DNA of 64,000 nt from Rhynchopus sp. YZ270_cl-10. Lineage: Eukaryota > Euglenozoa > Diplonemea > Diplonemida > Diplonemidae. Below the pieces are notes generated by a model. The model was not told where the DNA came from, ran no database searches, and worked only from the letters and a program-made list of their open reading frames with translations. Positions 1 through 10,279 of this stretch are shown here, one piece after another. The translations under genes and the position numbers were made by a program. How positions within the stretch are numbered: the stretch's first letter is position 1; each line of letters starts with the position of its first letter. Location of the stretch: NCBI GenBank assembly GCA_964035575.1, contig OZ037925.1:806001-870000 (forward strand), given 5' to 3'.

Positions 1-235
1 GCTCGCTTCGCGAGCGGAAAAACGCCCCAATTTTTCCCCCCCGCTCGCTTCGCGAGCGGGAAAATGCCCCAAAAAAAATTTTTACCACCACCAGTACACA
101 AAACCGGTGTATAAGTCGGCCTGTGCATAAGTCCGATCCTAATCCCAAATCTGCCCGGACTTATACACGGGTCATCGGACTTATGCACGGGTCATGGGGG
201 TCGGACTTATGCACGGGGGGGGGTAGGTAAGTAGT
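1..235. repeat. Cluster of inverted and direct short repeats at window edge
   Basis: Two copies of the palindrome GCTCGCTTCGCGAGC lie at the left edge. They are followed by four variants of CGGACTTATGCACGGG in direct and inverted orientation, ending in a G run near 228. This looks like the end of an inverted-repeat element cut by the window edge. A related GCGAGCGAAGCGAGCG block occurs near 15323. No coding sequence is seen. Confidence 0.5.
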
Positions 236-238
236 TTA

Positions 239-285
239 ATACACTGCCGTGAGAGGGCTGTGTATTTCAAGTCATATTTCTCTTG
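239..285 (+). repeat. Short interspersed module D, 3' part
   Basis: Carries the family signature GAGAGGGCTGTGTATTTCAAGTC (shown here in two overlapping pieces, GAGAGGGCTGTGTA and TGTATTTCAAGTC), also found near 15490, 33440, 59470 and 61600. It is followed by a pyrimidine-rich stretch upstream of the TPR gene and points the same way as the gene. Confidence 0.6.
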
Positions 286-357
286 TCTCGTTCATTTATC
301 TCGGTCGGGTTTAGCCCATCTTTCAAAGAAAGAAGGAAGTTAACGCGTTTGGCAGTG

Positions 358-410
358 GTGCTCATCCTCTGGTGTCTACGCTAACACAACCTATTTTTCA
401 AAAAAAGACA
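358..410 (+). repeat. Short interspersed module E
   Basis: Contains CTCATCCTCTGGTGTCTAC followed by CTAACACAACC and an A-rich tail. Related copies lie at 3096, 11790 and 24278, all on the + strand and three of them within 600 bp upstream of a gene. The A-rich tail is SINE-like. Confidence 0.6.
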
Positions 411-644
411 AAAAGAAAAGCCCCCTCTCTCCCTTTTGATCGTCTGCTCAAATATGCCACACCCTGGCTTGCAGTTTTTGTAAGTGTGCGCGTTGATAAA
501 GTGCTCTTTCGTCTCTTGTGGTTTCTTCATCTTCTTCATTACACAATCCACGCCACTTCCCCTCCTTCCGACCTCATTTCCCACCCCTCTCCACAGCACA
601 CACAGACACCTTCCCTCCCTCCTCTTCCGCCTTTTTCTAAAGCA

Positions 645-1811
645 ATGCAACGTGGTCTCCGCCACCTTGCTCGCTGCGGCGTGAAAACGGTACACACAGC
701 CTCCCGATGGAACGGCACTGCACCACCGCAGCAGCAGCAGCAACAGCCACCCACCCCCGAGGAGGTTGCAGAGCACCAGGCGAAGCTTGCAGAGAAGATT
801 GCAACAAGCAGGGCTGCACTGGAGGAGGCTGTTGCGAAGGAGCCCGTATCTCGTGCTGTTGCGGCAGGGAAGTTCCGCCTCGCGCAATTCCTTCTTGCCT
901 CTGGAGACAAAGAAGGTGCTGGAGGAGAACTGATTGAAGGGCTTGCTGTGCAGAAGCAGGTCGAACCGGACACACTTTCCTACGCTCGGTCCTGCTTTTT
1001 TGTTGCAAGGGTGCTTGCTGCGGAGTTGAGTCGTCATGATGAAGCGGCAGTGCTGATGAACGAGGCTATTGCAATTCATGAAAACACATCCGAAACGACA
1101 GACCCAACGGAACTGTCGAAGCTGTACTTCAGCGTGGCGCAGGGGGAGCTGCAGAAGGGGGAGTATGATGCGGCAGAAATCTCGTTTGAGAAGTGCTGCA
1201 AAATTGCGGAGGTGAACCAAACGGAGGATGACACGAAGCTGATGCTTGCAGATCTTTACTGCCGTGTCGCTGCGCTTTTCCATTCTAGAGAGCAGTGCCA
1301 CCGTGCCCTCAAACACTACACCAAGGCAATTCCCATCCGTGAAACCTACGCTCCCGAAGCAGAAGCCACAGCTATGCTCTATTACAGCATCGCGCAGGTG
1401 CATGCAGGCTCCATCCAGGGAGAGGAAAACGCGGAAATAAAGAAGGCAGGCGAGCTCGAAGTCATCAAAATGTGCTACAAAAGCTTGAACATCATGCAGG
1501 TCCTCAAGCCAGGGAGCATGGAGGAGGCGAGCCTCTGCAACGTCCTAGGGCAGTTGTACCACCTGCAGGGTCTCTTCACGCATGCGCTTGAGTTTCAAGA
1601 GCGTGCTCTGAAGATCCAGGAGGCTGTTGGAGCGCCTGATATTGACATCGCCACCACACTGAACGCCTTGGTACCGCTCTACAAGGAGTTCAGCAGGACG
1701 GAAGACGCAGAACGAACAGAGGCAAGGATGAAGACCCTCATGGCAACGGTCCAGGCTGAGTACGAAAAGGCGAACCCCCAAAGTGTGGGGGAGAAGAAAG
1801 AGGAGAAGTGA
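645..1811 (+). CDS. TPR-repeat protein with probable mitochondrial presequence
   Basis: The product is a 388-residue tetratricopeptide-repeat protein of unknown specific role; such proteins act as helical scaffolds. The frame is open from 372, but the first 91 codons run through repeat module E and a pyrimidine-rich leader with AG sites (CTCTCCACAG near 585), so the ATG at 645 is preferred. From there the N-terminus MQRGLRHLARCGVKTVHTAS is rich in Arg, His and Lys with no acidic residue, as in a mitochondrial presequence. A Gln/Pro stretch follows. Residues about 150-360 form helical hairpins with TPR-like spacing (YFSVAQGELQKGEYDAAEIS, LYHLQGLFTHALEFQERALK), resembling the kinesin-light-chain subclass. 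The C-terminus is charged and Lys/Glu-rich. The domain is clear; localisation is inference. Confidence 0.85.
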   Translation: MQRGLRHLARCGVKTVHTASRWNGTAPPQQQQQQPPTPEEVAEHQAKLAEKIATSRAALEEAVAKEPVSRAVAAGKFRLAQFLLASGDKEGAGGELIEGLAVQKQVEPDTLSYARSCFFVARVLAAELSRHDEAAVLMNEAIAIHENTSETTDPTELSKLYFSVAQGELQKGEYDAAEISFEKCCKIAEVNQTEDDTKLMLADLYCRVAALFHSREQCHRALKHYTKAIPIRETYAPEAEATAMLYYSIAQVHAGSIQGEENAEIKKAGELEVIKMCYKSLNIMQVLKPGSMEEASLCNVLGQLYHLQGLFTHALEFQERALKIQEAVGAPDIDIATTLNALVPLYKEFSRTEDAERTEARMKTLMATVQAEYEKANPQSVGEKKEEK

Positions 1812-2290
1812 GCGAGGTTCAGGAAACAAAGGGGAGTTTCCTTATGCCACAACATGTTTTGTTGATGCTGCTTAAAAAATAAAATAAAATTAAGGTAACA
1901 AACCCGAAAAACAAAAATGAACGAAGTGTGGACGAGCCCAAAGAATGTACACTCTTGTGTATTTCTAGAAGCAGAATAGCTGGTTTCAGCCACACCGCAA
2001 AGGGGAAAATATATTTTTTACAATACACACGACCCAGTGATCTGGGGTGCGGAAGTGTCCTCTAGGAAGAAAAAAAACGTGCTTTATATGAAGCAAATAC
2101 TGAAATGGTTTTTTTAAAATAAAAATCTAAGCAAAACAGCTCATAGGCTAGATGTACCGTCTGTAATACATCCTCACCTTCTAACGGTGATTAGTGTGGC
2201 GAGCCAGGGGGAAAACAACAACAACAACAACAAAAAACAAAACAAAGGGAAATGTACCAAAGAAGAAAGCATCAACTATCTCAAAAAAAA
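1812..2290. other. AT-rich spacer
   Basis: This is the 3' flank of the TPR gene. It is A/T-rich with homopolymer runs, and no gene, tRNA or repeat family was recognised in it. Confidence 0.5.
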
Positions 2291-2292
2291 TA

Positions 2293-3080
2293 CAGGGGGG
2301 GGGGCCGAATATAAGGGGCAGGCCAAATACAAAGGGCATGCCAAATACAAGGGGCACCCAGGGTTCGGGAAATTTTCGCGGGGTGCCCGCTAAATATAAG
2401 GGGCACCCCCTTTTGCTGTTCTGGGGACCCATTGACTCTGCCCGCCAGTGTCAATCGTCAGTTGGGAAGAAAGTAGGTGCAAAAATTGAGTGTTACTTCA
2501 AAAAAAAACCCGCCTGCGGCGGGCGATTTCCTTACTCACTCGCTGCAGTTGCTATTTTCGTTTCATACGATACGAAGAGGGGAGTTCAAGATAGACCTAT
2601 CTGCTTTAGTGAGGAGGTGTAGTGGCCTGGGGCTGCCAGGTGTACAAAGGCACACTCTTTCGGTTGCAAATGGAATGTGCGTACTGAGCAGCTTCACTGC
2701 CTACACGTAGTTCGCGGCTGCGCTTCGCAAACCCGGACCGCTCACTAACACCTGTACAACTGTCTGGTGCCCGTATGAAGTGGCTTTTCAGGTCAAACAT
2801 GACCTGAAAATGTGTACAAACCGAGTGAAAACGGGTAAAGCTGTGTGTTAGGGCCAAAAATGGGTGAAAATTTAAACACCTAAAAATTGGTCCATTTTTT
2901 CGAAATGACCCCACCACTTGCCGGACGGATTTCGGAAACGCCGAAAAACGAGGGTTCCGGCCTCGAGTCCTTACCCGCCTCCTGAAAAAGCCACCCCGAG
3001 GGAGAGGGGATTTTGGCCCATTTTTACCGATTTGGCACGCCAAATATAAGGGGCGCCCCTTGTATTCGGCCCGCCCCCTG
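2293..3080. mobile_element. Inverted-repeat element with TA target duplication (788 bp)
   Basis: The left end CAGGGGGGGGGGCCGAATAT and the right end, which reads CAGGGGGCGGGCCGAATACA on the other strand, are terminal inverted repeats. They continue inward with repeats of CAAATATAAGGGGC. The element is bounded by TA at 2291-2292 and 3081-3082, as expected for Tc1/mariner-type target duplication. No transposase gene is present, so it is a non-autonomous element. It holds a CCGCCTGCGGCGGGCG hairpin near 2508. It ends 220 bp before the ankyrin gene start. Confidence 0.7.
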
Positions 3081-3095
3081 TAATAAAAAGATAGT

Positions 3096-3150
3096 AGTGG
3101 AGCTCCTCGGGCGTCTACTGATGCGACAGAGTTTTCAACAAAAAAAGGGG
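3096..3150 (+). repeat. Short interspersed module E
   Basis: A divergent copy: GTGGAGCTCCTCGGGCGTCT, then GTTTTCAACAAAAAAA. It sits between the TA-flanked element and the ankyrin gene, in the gene's direction. Confidence 0.5.
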
Positions 3151-3300
3151 GCGGATGTATTTGAAACTCTCATGATGCATCGGATTGCAGGGGGGCTGGG
3201 TCTCGTTTTCAAAGTTGTTTTGATCCCTCCTCTCCGAAGAGCATCTGTCACCACCTCAATGCAGAAAGAGAAAAAAGACACAGCAATACACAAACACACA

Positions 3301-5088
3301 ATGTCGAAGCGACACGCAGACAGCACACAGGATGAGAACCCACCAAAGAGAAGACAGATTTCTGCAAACTTGGGGGAGGCTGTCAGGAATGGCGACACGA
3401 CTGCCTTGCGGGCGTTCCTTGAGAAGCTTCCCCCAAACGCCAAACGATGGTACTACAATGATGTGCACGCTGCATGCTTTTGGAACCATGATGAATGCCT
3501 CGCACTGCTTCTTCGGTCTGTTGAGACAACGCAGATGGAGTTTGGTGTCTGGCTGAGTGAGTGCGTCCACGCAAACCACGTTGCGTGCACGGAGGTCCTC
3601 TTGCAACATTGGAAGTCCGTCTGCAAGAACAAGGCCGTCCAGCGCTCCAACGCACAACGGTGTCCCTATGATGACCCCCATGATGCCTGTCCGGCGATGT
3701 GGTCAGACCCTGCAGTGTGTCGCGTCCTCATTGATGCAGGTGCAGACATCGAGACAAAGGATGAGAGGGGACGTTCACCTCTGCACAGGGCAAGTGATTC
3801 AGGAGCACTTGACGTTGTGAAGATGTTGGTTGAAGCAGGTGCAGGAGTGCGTGTCATAGACCACTATGGTGACACGTGTCTTACCATTGCGGCGTTCTAT
3901 GGACACATCGAGACTGTGTGCTATCTTGTGGGCTTGCCAGAGGTGGATGTGAACCACCAAAATTGCAACAGGGTGACCGTGTTGCACCGTGCGGCACGTG
4001 GGCATGGTGCACATGTGGTGCAGCTGCTGATTGATGCAGGGGCAGACATCGAGACAAAGGACAACGACGGATTTTCGCCTCTGCACCGTGCGATCGCCGA
4101 AGACGCACTCGACATTGTGGAGATATTGGTTGAAGCAGGTGCGAGAGTGTGTGCCACAAACGACGAAGGAGAGACAAGTCTTACCCTTGCGGTGATTCTT
4201 GGACACACCGAGACTGTGCGCTATCTTGTGGGCTTGCCACAGGTGGAAGTAAACCACCAAAATTGCAAGAGGGAGACTGCGTTGCACTGTGCGGCACGTG
4301 GACAAGATCATGCAGACGTTGTGGAGCTGCTGATTGATGCAGGGGCAGACATTGAGGCACTGAACTACGAAGAACGTTCACCTCTGCACTGTGCTTGCGA
4401 ATCAGGAGCACTCGACGTTGTGGAGATGTTGGTCAGAGCAGGCGCTCGAGTGTGTGTCACAAACCACAATGTAGAGACATGTCTTCACTCTGCGGCGTGT
4501 TCTGGACACACCGACATTGTGCGCTATATTTTGGCCTTGCCAGACGTCGAACTGAATGGCCGAGACCACGACGGCGAAACTGCGTTGCACCACGCAGTGC
4601 GCGAGAACCATGCAGACGTGGTGCAGCTTCTGATTGCTGCAGGGGCAAACATCGAGGCACTGGACAACAAGGAACGTTCACCTCTGTACCGTGCTTGCGA
4701 AGCAGGAGCACTCGACGTTGTGGAGAGGTTGGTCAGAGCAGGCGCTCGAGTGCGTTTTTCGGACTACAATCGATTAACATGTCTTCACTTTGCGGCGTAT
4801 TCTGGACACACCGACATTGTGTGCTATCTTTTGGCCTTGCCAGAGGTGGATGTGAATGGCCGAGACGATGACGACGACACTGCATTGCACCGCGCAGTGC
4901 GCGAGAACCATGCAGACGTGGTGCAGCTTCTGATTGATGTAGGGGCAGACATCGACACAAGGAACTACAATGACCAGTCACCCCTGGACTGTGCGAACGA
5001 TTCAGGAGCATATGACATTGTGGAGATGTTAGTCGAAGCAGGTGCGGTAGAGGAGAGTCAGAGTAGTTACACCCCCTCAGTGGGGTAG
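3301..5088 (+). CDS. Ankyrin-repeat protein
   Basis: The product is a 595-residue protein made almost entirely of ankyrin repeats, a protein-binding fold. The start at 3301 (MSKRHADSTQDENPPKRRQI) follows an A/C-rich leader. An in-frame ATG at 3259 and open frame back to 3013 run through repeat DNA and are less likely. Residues about 28-130 are divergent repeats; from about 140 to 585 there are about 13 recognisable ones with the signatures DxxGxTxLHxAA and VVxLLIDAGADIE. They fall into a higher-order unit of about 100 residues (three ankyrin repeats; GHTxIVxYLLALPEVxVN is the hallmark) repeated at least four times, so the gene grew by roughly 300-bp tandem duplication. No signal peptide, membrane segment or extra domain is visible. 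Partner unknown. Confidence 0.9.
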   Translation: MSKRHADSTQDENPPKRRQISANLGEAVRNGDTTALRAFLEKLPPNAKRWYYNDVHAACFWNHDECLALLLRSVETTQMEFGVWLSECVHANHVACTEVLLQHWKSVCKNKAVQRSNAQRCPYDDPHDACPAMWSDPAVCRVLIDAGADIETKDERGRSPLHRASDSGALDVVKMLVEAGAGVRVIDHYGDTCLTIAAFYGHIETVCYLVGLPEVDVNHQNCNRVTVLHRAARGHGAHVVQLLIDAGADIETKDNDGFSPLHRAIAEDALDIVEILVEAGARVCATNDEGETSLTLAVILGHTETVRYLVGLPQVEVNHQNCKRETALHCAARGQDHADVVELLIDAGADIEALNYEERSPLHCACESGALDVVEMLVRAGARVCVTNHNVETCLHSAACSGHTDIVRYILALPDVELNGRDHDGETALHHAVRENHADVVQLLIAAGANIEALDNKERSPLYRACEAGALDVVERLVRAGARVRFSDYNRLTCLHFAAYSGHTDIVCYLLALPEVDVNGRDDDDDTALHRAVRENHADVVQLLIDVGADIDTRNYNDQSPLDCANDSGAYDIVEMLVEAGAVEESQSSYTPSVG

Positions 5089-5470
5089 GGTGTGAGTAGG
5101 GGAGAGTGTGGTGAGACCCTTCAGGATCTGTGCCTTCTCACTGACTGCGGCTGATGCTGACCACCTTTTGCAGTGCGTTATTGCCGAGAACTGCAGATCT
5201 GCCCTTCCAGACCTGTTTTGTGCACCACAATGTCCTTCATGCCACCTCTGGCAGGAAGGCAGGGGATAATGAGGGTGTTCGTTAGACCATCCTCCAAATA
5301 CCTGACTCTTCACCCCACAACCATAGTTTGCAAGCAACAGCCTACCACACTGCTTTAACATAACACTGCCTTCCATCCCACACTTGCAACCCTCTTGCCG
5401 TCTATATGCCACATCCCTCCCCCTCCCTGATCAACCACCACACCACCACCACCACCCCTCAGGAAGCGCA
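5089..5470. other. Spacer between ankyrin and cyclase-like genes
   Basis: Open frames exist on both strands, but none has recognisable protein features. No repeat family was seen. Confidence 0.4.
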
Positions 5471-5474
5471 CCCA

Positions 5475-5552
5475 CCCCCCCTCTCCCCCCTCTCCCCCCT
5501 CTCCCCCCTCTCCCCCCTCTCCCCCCTCTCCCCCCTCTCCCCCCTCTCCCCT
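5475..5552 (+). repeat. 9-bp pyrimidine minisatellite, leader of the next gene
   Basis: About eight tandem copies of TCTCCCCCC form an unbroken pyrimidine tract ending 72 bp before the ATG at 5624. Its position suits a splice-acceptor pyrimidine tract; that role is inference. Confidence 0.7.
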
Positions 5553-5623
5553 CCACCACACGACCTAATCACCCAATCCCCCTTTGTTCTCCTCATCCTC
5601 CTCATCCCCTCTCTTCTCCTTTC

Positions 5624-7756
5624 ATGGAAGTCATCCTCCCCCCACCAGGCGAGGATGTGGTCGCAGAACCCACACCACCACCCGCACCGCCACCGTTGCC
5701 GCCCCCACTGCTGCAGATACCTGCGGACTGTGCGTCCCCGCAGGGCGTTCCCGCGTGGAGTCCGTACTTTGTGCGTTGTGTTGGGGTGGACGATACACCT
5801 GATGATGTGCGTACAAAACGATTGCTCCATGGTGTCGGGGCATTGCAGCTATTTGTGTCGCTCGCAGGGATAGGGCTTGGCATGGAGAGTTACGTCTCGT
5901 TGGTTGCGGTTGTGGTGAGTGTGGTGTCTGCTGTTGCGTTGTTTCTGTACCTGTATGTGTTGCAGGGTGTGGTGGCGTGGATGCCGCACGTCTTTGTTGG
6001 TATCAGCTTTGTGTGTATCGCAGTGTTGGACTATGCAGCAGCAGCAAGCGAGGCTGGCCCCTTCTGGCCTCTCTATTTTTGCCTCCAATATGTGGTTCGC
6101 TCGATGCAGGTGGGGTCGTGGGCGAGCATGGTGGTGTTGTTGGCGTGCATGGGGGCAACCCTCCTCAGTGGCATCGAAGGAGCGGCGCCGTTTGGGATTT
6201 CAGACTTTCCTGACCGAGAGGGCCGCGCTGTGAAGGAGGTTTGTTTTGCGATATTCATTGCGTGGGGGTGTTTGGTATGTCATTACGTTGTGTGCGGATG
6301 GCTACAAAGCAAGACCGAAACCGAGCCTAACTACGTACCGTGCATCTCCAATATCACTCGCAGCCTTGCCGCTTTTGATCTAATAGAGACCAAAAGGTTG
6401 CTCCAAAGCACAGACCTCCCACCTGATCTCTTCCAAGCCCTCGAAGAGCTTCATGCCACGATTGTTGAGGTGCGTCCATACCTTCCAAGCTCTGTGCTGC
6501 CTACAGAGAGCCCCGTCTGCGCCCCCCCTGAACAACCAGAGCCTCCTGCGGGAGGCGACGGCGCACCCTTCTCAGAAACATCGTTTATGGACAACTCATT
6601 CCTGCGATTGGCAGGGAGCGGGGCATCATCGGTACTGCAAACAGGGGCGACCCTTCAAACCCGCAAATCATCTGCATCTCACGGACAGCAAACGAAGGGG
6701 CGGCAGTCCTTCATGTCTGCACGCACTGCGCACTCTGAGGAAGGCAACCACGTTGGGCTGAGTGTCGATATGGGGGTACCGCTCCAGCCCCTTCAGGCCG
6801 CCAAGGTCACCCTCGTTGTGGTGCATGCCAACAGGGTAATGGGCTTCTCAGGCGAAGCGGGGGATGGGTCGATGCGCTCCCTCCTGGAAAACAATACAGG
6901 GATTTTCTCTGCAAACCATTCTCTCGTTGTCGCTGCCTGCGTGCTTCGGTTCACCCAGGCGAAGGGGGTGGTCGATAACATTGTTGGAGAACACTTTTAT
7001 GGGTCTTTCAACGCCTCAAAAAAATGCACCGAACACGCAAACGCAGCGTGCAGTAGTGCCAAGAGGGTGATCTCCTCGGTCCCGCAGATTTCATTGAACG
7101 CGGCAGTGATGACCGGGAAGGCGTGGTCTGGGAACCTTGGGTCAAATGCGATGAGGCGTTTCAACATTCTTGGCAAGCTGCCTACTCTAGCCTCTGCCTA
7201 CGAACGGGTTGGAAAAATGTGGTCAAAGGCGATCGTTTGCAACAAAGTGTGCGCAATAGATGCATTTTCACAGTGCACTCGTAGAGTCCCTGCGAGACTC
7301 CGCATATACCAAGGGGACATTCGCGATACCACCGGAAGTGAGCACGCTGTCTACGAATTGGTACCCCGCATTGTAGGAGACGATGACAACAGTGAAAGCG
7401 AGCAGCCGTCCACCATCGCGGGCGCCATGACCCCTTCCCTCTCTTTCTTTGATGTTGGTGCGGCGGACAACCGGCTGTGCCTCCCTGGTATCGCCTGCGT
7501 CACCACCACAATTGCCTCGCCAATCTATGAAGAGCTGAACGCCGATCAGCCGATCATAGGAGACCCTGCCGAGTTCATCCTCAAATGGAAGCCTGCCACA
7601 GAAGCGGCCGAGCTGTACCTTGATGGCAAAGATTTAGAGGGCGTGAAGAAAAGCATGGGACCAAGGTACGACGTCTGTGACCAGGCCGTGCTCGATTATT
7701 TGGCAGGGTTCCTACTGGAGGCAGTGGAGGAGACGGACTACTTCATTTACGATTAA
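5624..7756 (+). CDS. Multi-pass membrane protein with degenerate nucleotide-cyclase domain
   Basis: The product has 710 residues. The frame is open from 5384, but the first 80 codons translate the pyrimidine minisatellite, so the ATG at 5624 (MEVILPPPGEDVV) is chosen. After a proline-rich N-terminus, residues about 64-226 hold roughly six hydrophobic segments. A polar linker leads to residues about 392-576, which follow the class III adenylate/guanylate cyclase plan: strand VTLVVVHANRVMGFSG, then IVGEHFYGSF, the A-rich helix, LNAAVMTGKAWSGNLGS, RRFNILGK, and closing AVYEL. The metal-binding aspartates are not conserved: His replaces the first, and GE replaces the usual GD. The Asn/Arg transition-state pair in the N.AARL helix is also absent. 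The domain is probably not catalytic and may be regulatory. About 130 residues follow with no recognised domain. Confidence 0.75.
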   Translation: MEVILPPPGEDVVAEPTPPPAPPPLPPPLLQIPADCASPQGVPAWSPYFVRCVGVDDTPDDVRTKRLLHGVGALQLFVSLAGIGLGMESYVSLVAVVVSVVSAVALFLYLYVLQGVVAWMPHVFVGISFVCIAVLDYAAAASEAGPFWPLYFCLQYVVRSMQVGSWASMVVLLACMGATLLSGIEGAAPFGISDFPDREGRAVKEVCFAIFIAWGCLVCHYVVCGWLQSKTETEPNYVPCISNITRSLAAFDLIETKRLLQSTDLPPDLFQALEELHATIVEVRPYLPSSVLPTESPVCAPPEQPEPPAGGDGAPFSETSFMDNSFLRLAGSGASSVLQTGATLQTRKSSASHGQQTKGRQSFMSARTAHSEEGNHVGLSVDMGVPLQPLQAAKVTLVVVHANRVMGFSGEAGDGSMRSLLENNTGIFSANHSLVVAACVLRFTQAKGVVDNIVGEHFYGSFNASKKCTEHANAACSSAKRVISSVPQISLNAAVMTGKAWSGNLGSNAMRRFNILGKLPTLASAYERVGKMWSKAIVCNKVCAIDAFSQCTRRVPARLRIYQGDIRDTTGSEHAVYELVPRIVGDDDNSESEQPSTIAGAMTPSLSFFDVGAADNRLCLPGIACVTTTIASPIYEELNADQPIIGDPAEFILKWKPATEAAELYLDGKDLEGVKKSMGPRYDVCDQAVLDYLAGFLLEAVEETDYFIYD

Positions 7757-8004
7757 AAAAGCGGGAATGGAAAGTTTCAAGAGGATAACGTAAGTATGGA
7801 AAAACAAAGTGGGAAATAGGGGGTTTTTTTTTTGAAAATGGAATTAAGACATTGCAATGGTTGGCACAACCCGCCGTTTCTATTTTCAAGGCGGAGATTT
7901 TTTTTTTTTAAATTTACTCGCCCCCCAAAAAATAGCAACTCTCATTAAAAAACTGGCGGCTTTATGTTGTCCAGAACCAAACAAAATTTTTTAACCCTCC
8001 ATTG

Positions 8005-8370
8005 GTGTTACCGATCTGCTGTCGGGGACATGTCAACGACATGTCAAGGACATGTCAATATAGGGGGGGTGTGTCATTTTCCCCTGTAAACCTTGTGTCA
8101 AGGTGTCAATATGGGCCCTTTCGGGAACACCATCCATTTATAAAAAAAAAAAACGAATGAAAAAGAGGGCTGGCCAGGGGCATTTTTTTTTGAGTCACAT
8201 CCAGCCTTTGGTTGGGGAAAATATAGCAAAAAAGGGGGGAAAAAAGGGTAAAAAGGTGTGTCATCTACCGTGGAAAGAAAAAATAGTGAAAGTGGTGCTT
8301 TCGGAAGTCGGTCAAGGACCTGTCAGCGACCTGTCAATATCGACCCCTCCCGGAGCACCAAAAAGACTGT
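8005..8370. repeat. Repeats of the (GG)ACATGTCAA / ACCTGTCAG type
   Basis: Tandem GACATGTCAACGACATGTCA lies near 8030 and GACCTGTCAGCGACCTGTCA near 8322. The second block, with the following CCTCCCGGAGCACC, recurs inverted at about 8990-9043, giving a roughly 50-bp inverted-repeat pair that overlaps the left end of the 2.35-kb element. A weaker copy is near 10098. The rest of 7757-8620 is A/T and G/C runs without a gene. Confidence 0.55.
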
Positions 8371-9871
8371 CTTTTTTGGCTATAATTCTGAAGTGCAGAA
8401 TCCCACTGTACATTTTTTTTTTTTGTGTGTGTGGGGGAGAGGGGAGGGTTGGGGTCGGGGGGATGACCAAGAACACCGTTCTTGTGGTCTCCAAAAGGTG
8501 GGTGATGAACACATGGACCACATGGTCACTTGGCCAATAAAAACTCAAGATATGTGCTTATGCACTATACAGTTAGCGCACTGCACGGGGCGGGGCGGGG
8601 CGGTGGGGGGGGTGGGAAAGGCTACACCACGGTCTAGTCAGGGGGACGACTAGTAGCACGACTAGCCGAAATGACTAGTGTTTTACGACTAGTGTACACT
8701 AGTAGCACGACTAGTACCCACTAGTCGTACGACTAGTCGTACGACTAGTGTACTGGTAGTGCTACAGGTATATTCCAAGTGAAATCACAGTACAAAGGCT
8801 TCTTGTGAAGTCCCTGCAGACAGATTGTGGACAAAAACAAAATTATTTACAAAACTTATACAAACTGGGGGTTTGATACTAATGCTTGACTGGTGTGATT
8901 ACCCTACTCCGGGGCTTCGAGACCTGGCAACCGCACACGTACCCTCAGGTTGTGTGCGAGTGATTTTGCTGACCAAAACATAAAAGTAACGATGGTGCTC
9001 CGGGGAGGGTCGATATTGACAGGTCGCTGACAGGTCGTTGCCATAAGGGGGGGTCATTTTTTAACGGCCCTCAGCGATTTTTTGGTGGGACACACACACA
9101 GACACACGGTGGCCCATACGGCCCTCAGGGTACACAACGACTGAAGTTACGGGTGTTCCATGTGGTATTACATGTAACTTTTGTTACATGTAGTACATGT
9201 AATATAACATGTGGTACAGGTGGCGAAATCAGGTAGTGGTACAATGGTTTTGGGGGTGGTTCTGGACAGCTTTCGGCGCTGATTTCTGGTAAGACCTAAA
9301 AAATCCTCAAAAATCGTCGTGAAATTTATGGGGGTTCTGGTTTCACCGTCGTGTATTTGGGTGCCCCCCAAAGGGTCCGTTGCACCGCAACGACTAGTTG
9401 CATGACAAGACTAACCAATGACAAGACCCCTGTCAAATGACAAGGCCTAACGCCGCTCATTACATACAGGGGTCTTGTCGTTAGTTAGTCTTATCTGCAC
9501 CTTGTCATATGACTAGTCATAGGTGGTAACTTGGACGTGGTGGTCCATGGGCCATCGCGCACACTCACGGTTTTTGGCAATTGCTGGGGGGAATGGGATA
9601 TACTCCGTACATGGATACCCACACAGAACACACGGTTACCCAGACATCTATCAGGCAATCACTGATTCACTTCACACAGGTCGGGCAGACGTTGCCTGCT
9701 CATCCTCTTTTTCCTGTCTGCTATCGATTCCAGGTTCAGACGTTTAGTCAAAATGCTTTGGGTGATGACTCCTTTTGGGATACACAAAACCACACAAAGC
9801 GCGATCAACGTGTCGAAATCAGCAGCGTCACACAGCCCTGAGCCCCTCGAAGCTGGGGGTGATTTCTACTT

Positions 9872-9926
9872 TGCCGCTTCACAGCTGGTCTGTGAACACA
9901 TTCACATACCAGCTGTGAAGCGGCAA
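9872..9926. repeat. Perfect 19-bp-arm hairpin
   Basis: TTGCCGCTTCACAGCTGGT and its exact complement flank an 18-nt loop that itself contains GTGAACACATTCAC. It lies inside the 2.35-kb element. Confidence 0.8.
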
Positions 9927-9970
9927 AGAGTCGTTCAAGCTGGGATGCACAAGATAGAACGTGATGTGGT

Positions 9971-10057
9971 GTACCTGTGTACCTGTGTACCTGTGTACCT
10001 GTGTACCTGTGTACCTGTGTACCTGTGTACCTGTGTACCTGTGTACCTGTGTACCTG
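9971..10057. repeat. 8-bp minisatellite (GTACCTGT)n
   Basis: About eleven perfect tandem copies inside the 2.35-kb element. The complementary unit ACAGGTAC differs by one base from the CCAGGTAC unit at 37279, which lies inside another element. Confidence 0.9.
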
Positions 10058-10206
10058 AAAAAATGGCAAAGTACTATTTAAAAATGACCCTCCCCCCCGA
10101 TATTGACAGGTCGTTGACTGATTTCCCATAGCACCAAACGACCAACAAATAAAAGCTACTTTCTAGGGTTGAGGATGGCCTCCGTCCATACCGATTAAGT
10201 ACAAAG

Positions 10207-10275
10207 CCTTCGGGCGACATTGTGTACAGATCCTACCTCGGTAGGTGATTGTCGATATAACAAAAAGCAAAATGA
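10207..10275 (+). repeat. Short interspersed module B
   Basis: CTTCGGGCGACATTGTGTAC, then a CCTACCTCGGTAGG stem-loop, GTGATTGTCGAT and an A-rich tail. Other copies are at 14951, 24408, 58873 and 59023. This one is nested in the 2.35-kb element. Confidence 0.65.
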
Positions 10276-10279
10276 TTTC

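Noticed and set aside
372-644. N-terminal extension of the TPR protein
   Set aside because: It runs through short module E and a pyrimidine-rich leader; the start at 645 gives a presequence-like N-terminus.
2181-2622. Open frames with KYKGHAKYKGHPG repeats
   Set aside because: They translate the sub-terminal CAAATACAAGGGGC repeats of the TA-flanked element.
5384-5623. N-terminal extension of the cyclase-like protein (LPPLPP repeats)
   Set aside because: It is the translation of a 9-bp pyrimidine minisatellite and C-rich leader without a convincing start.
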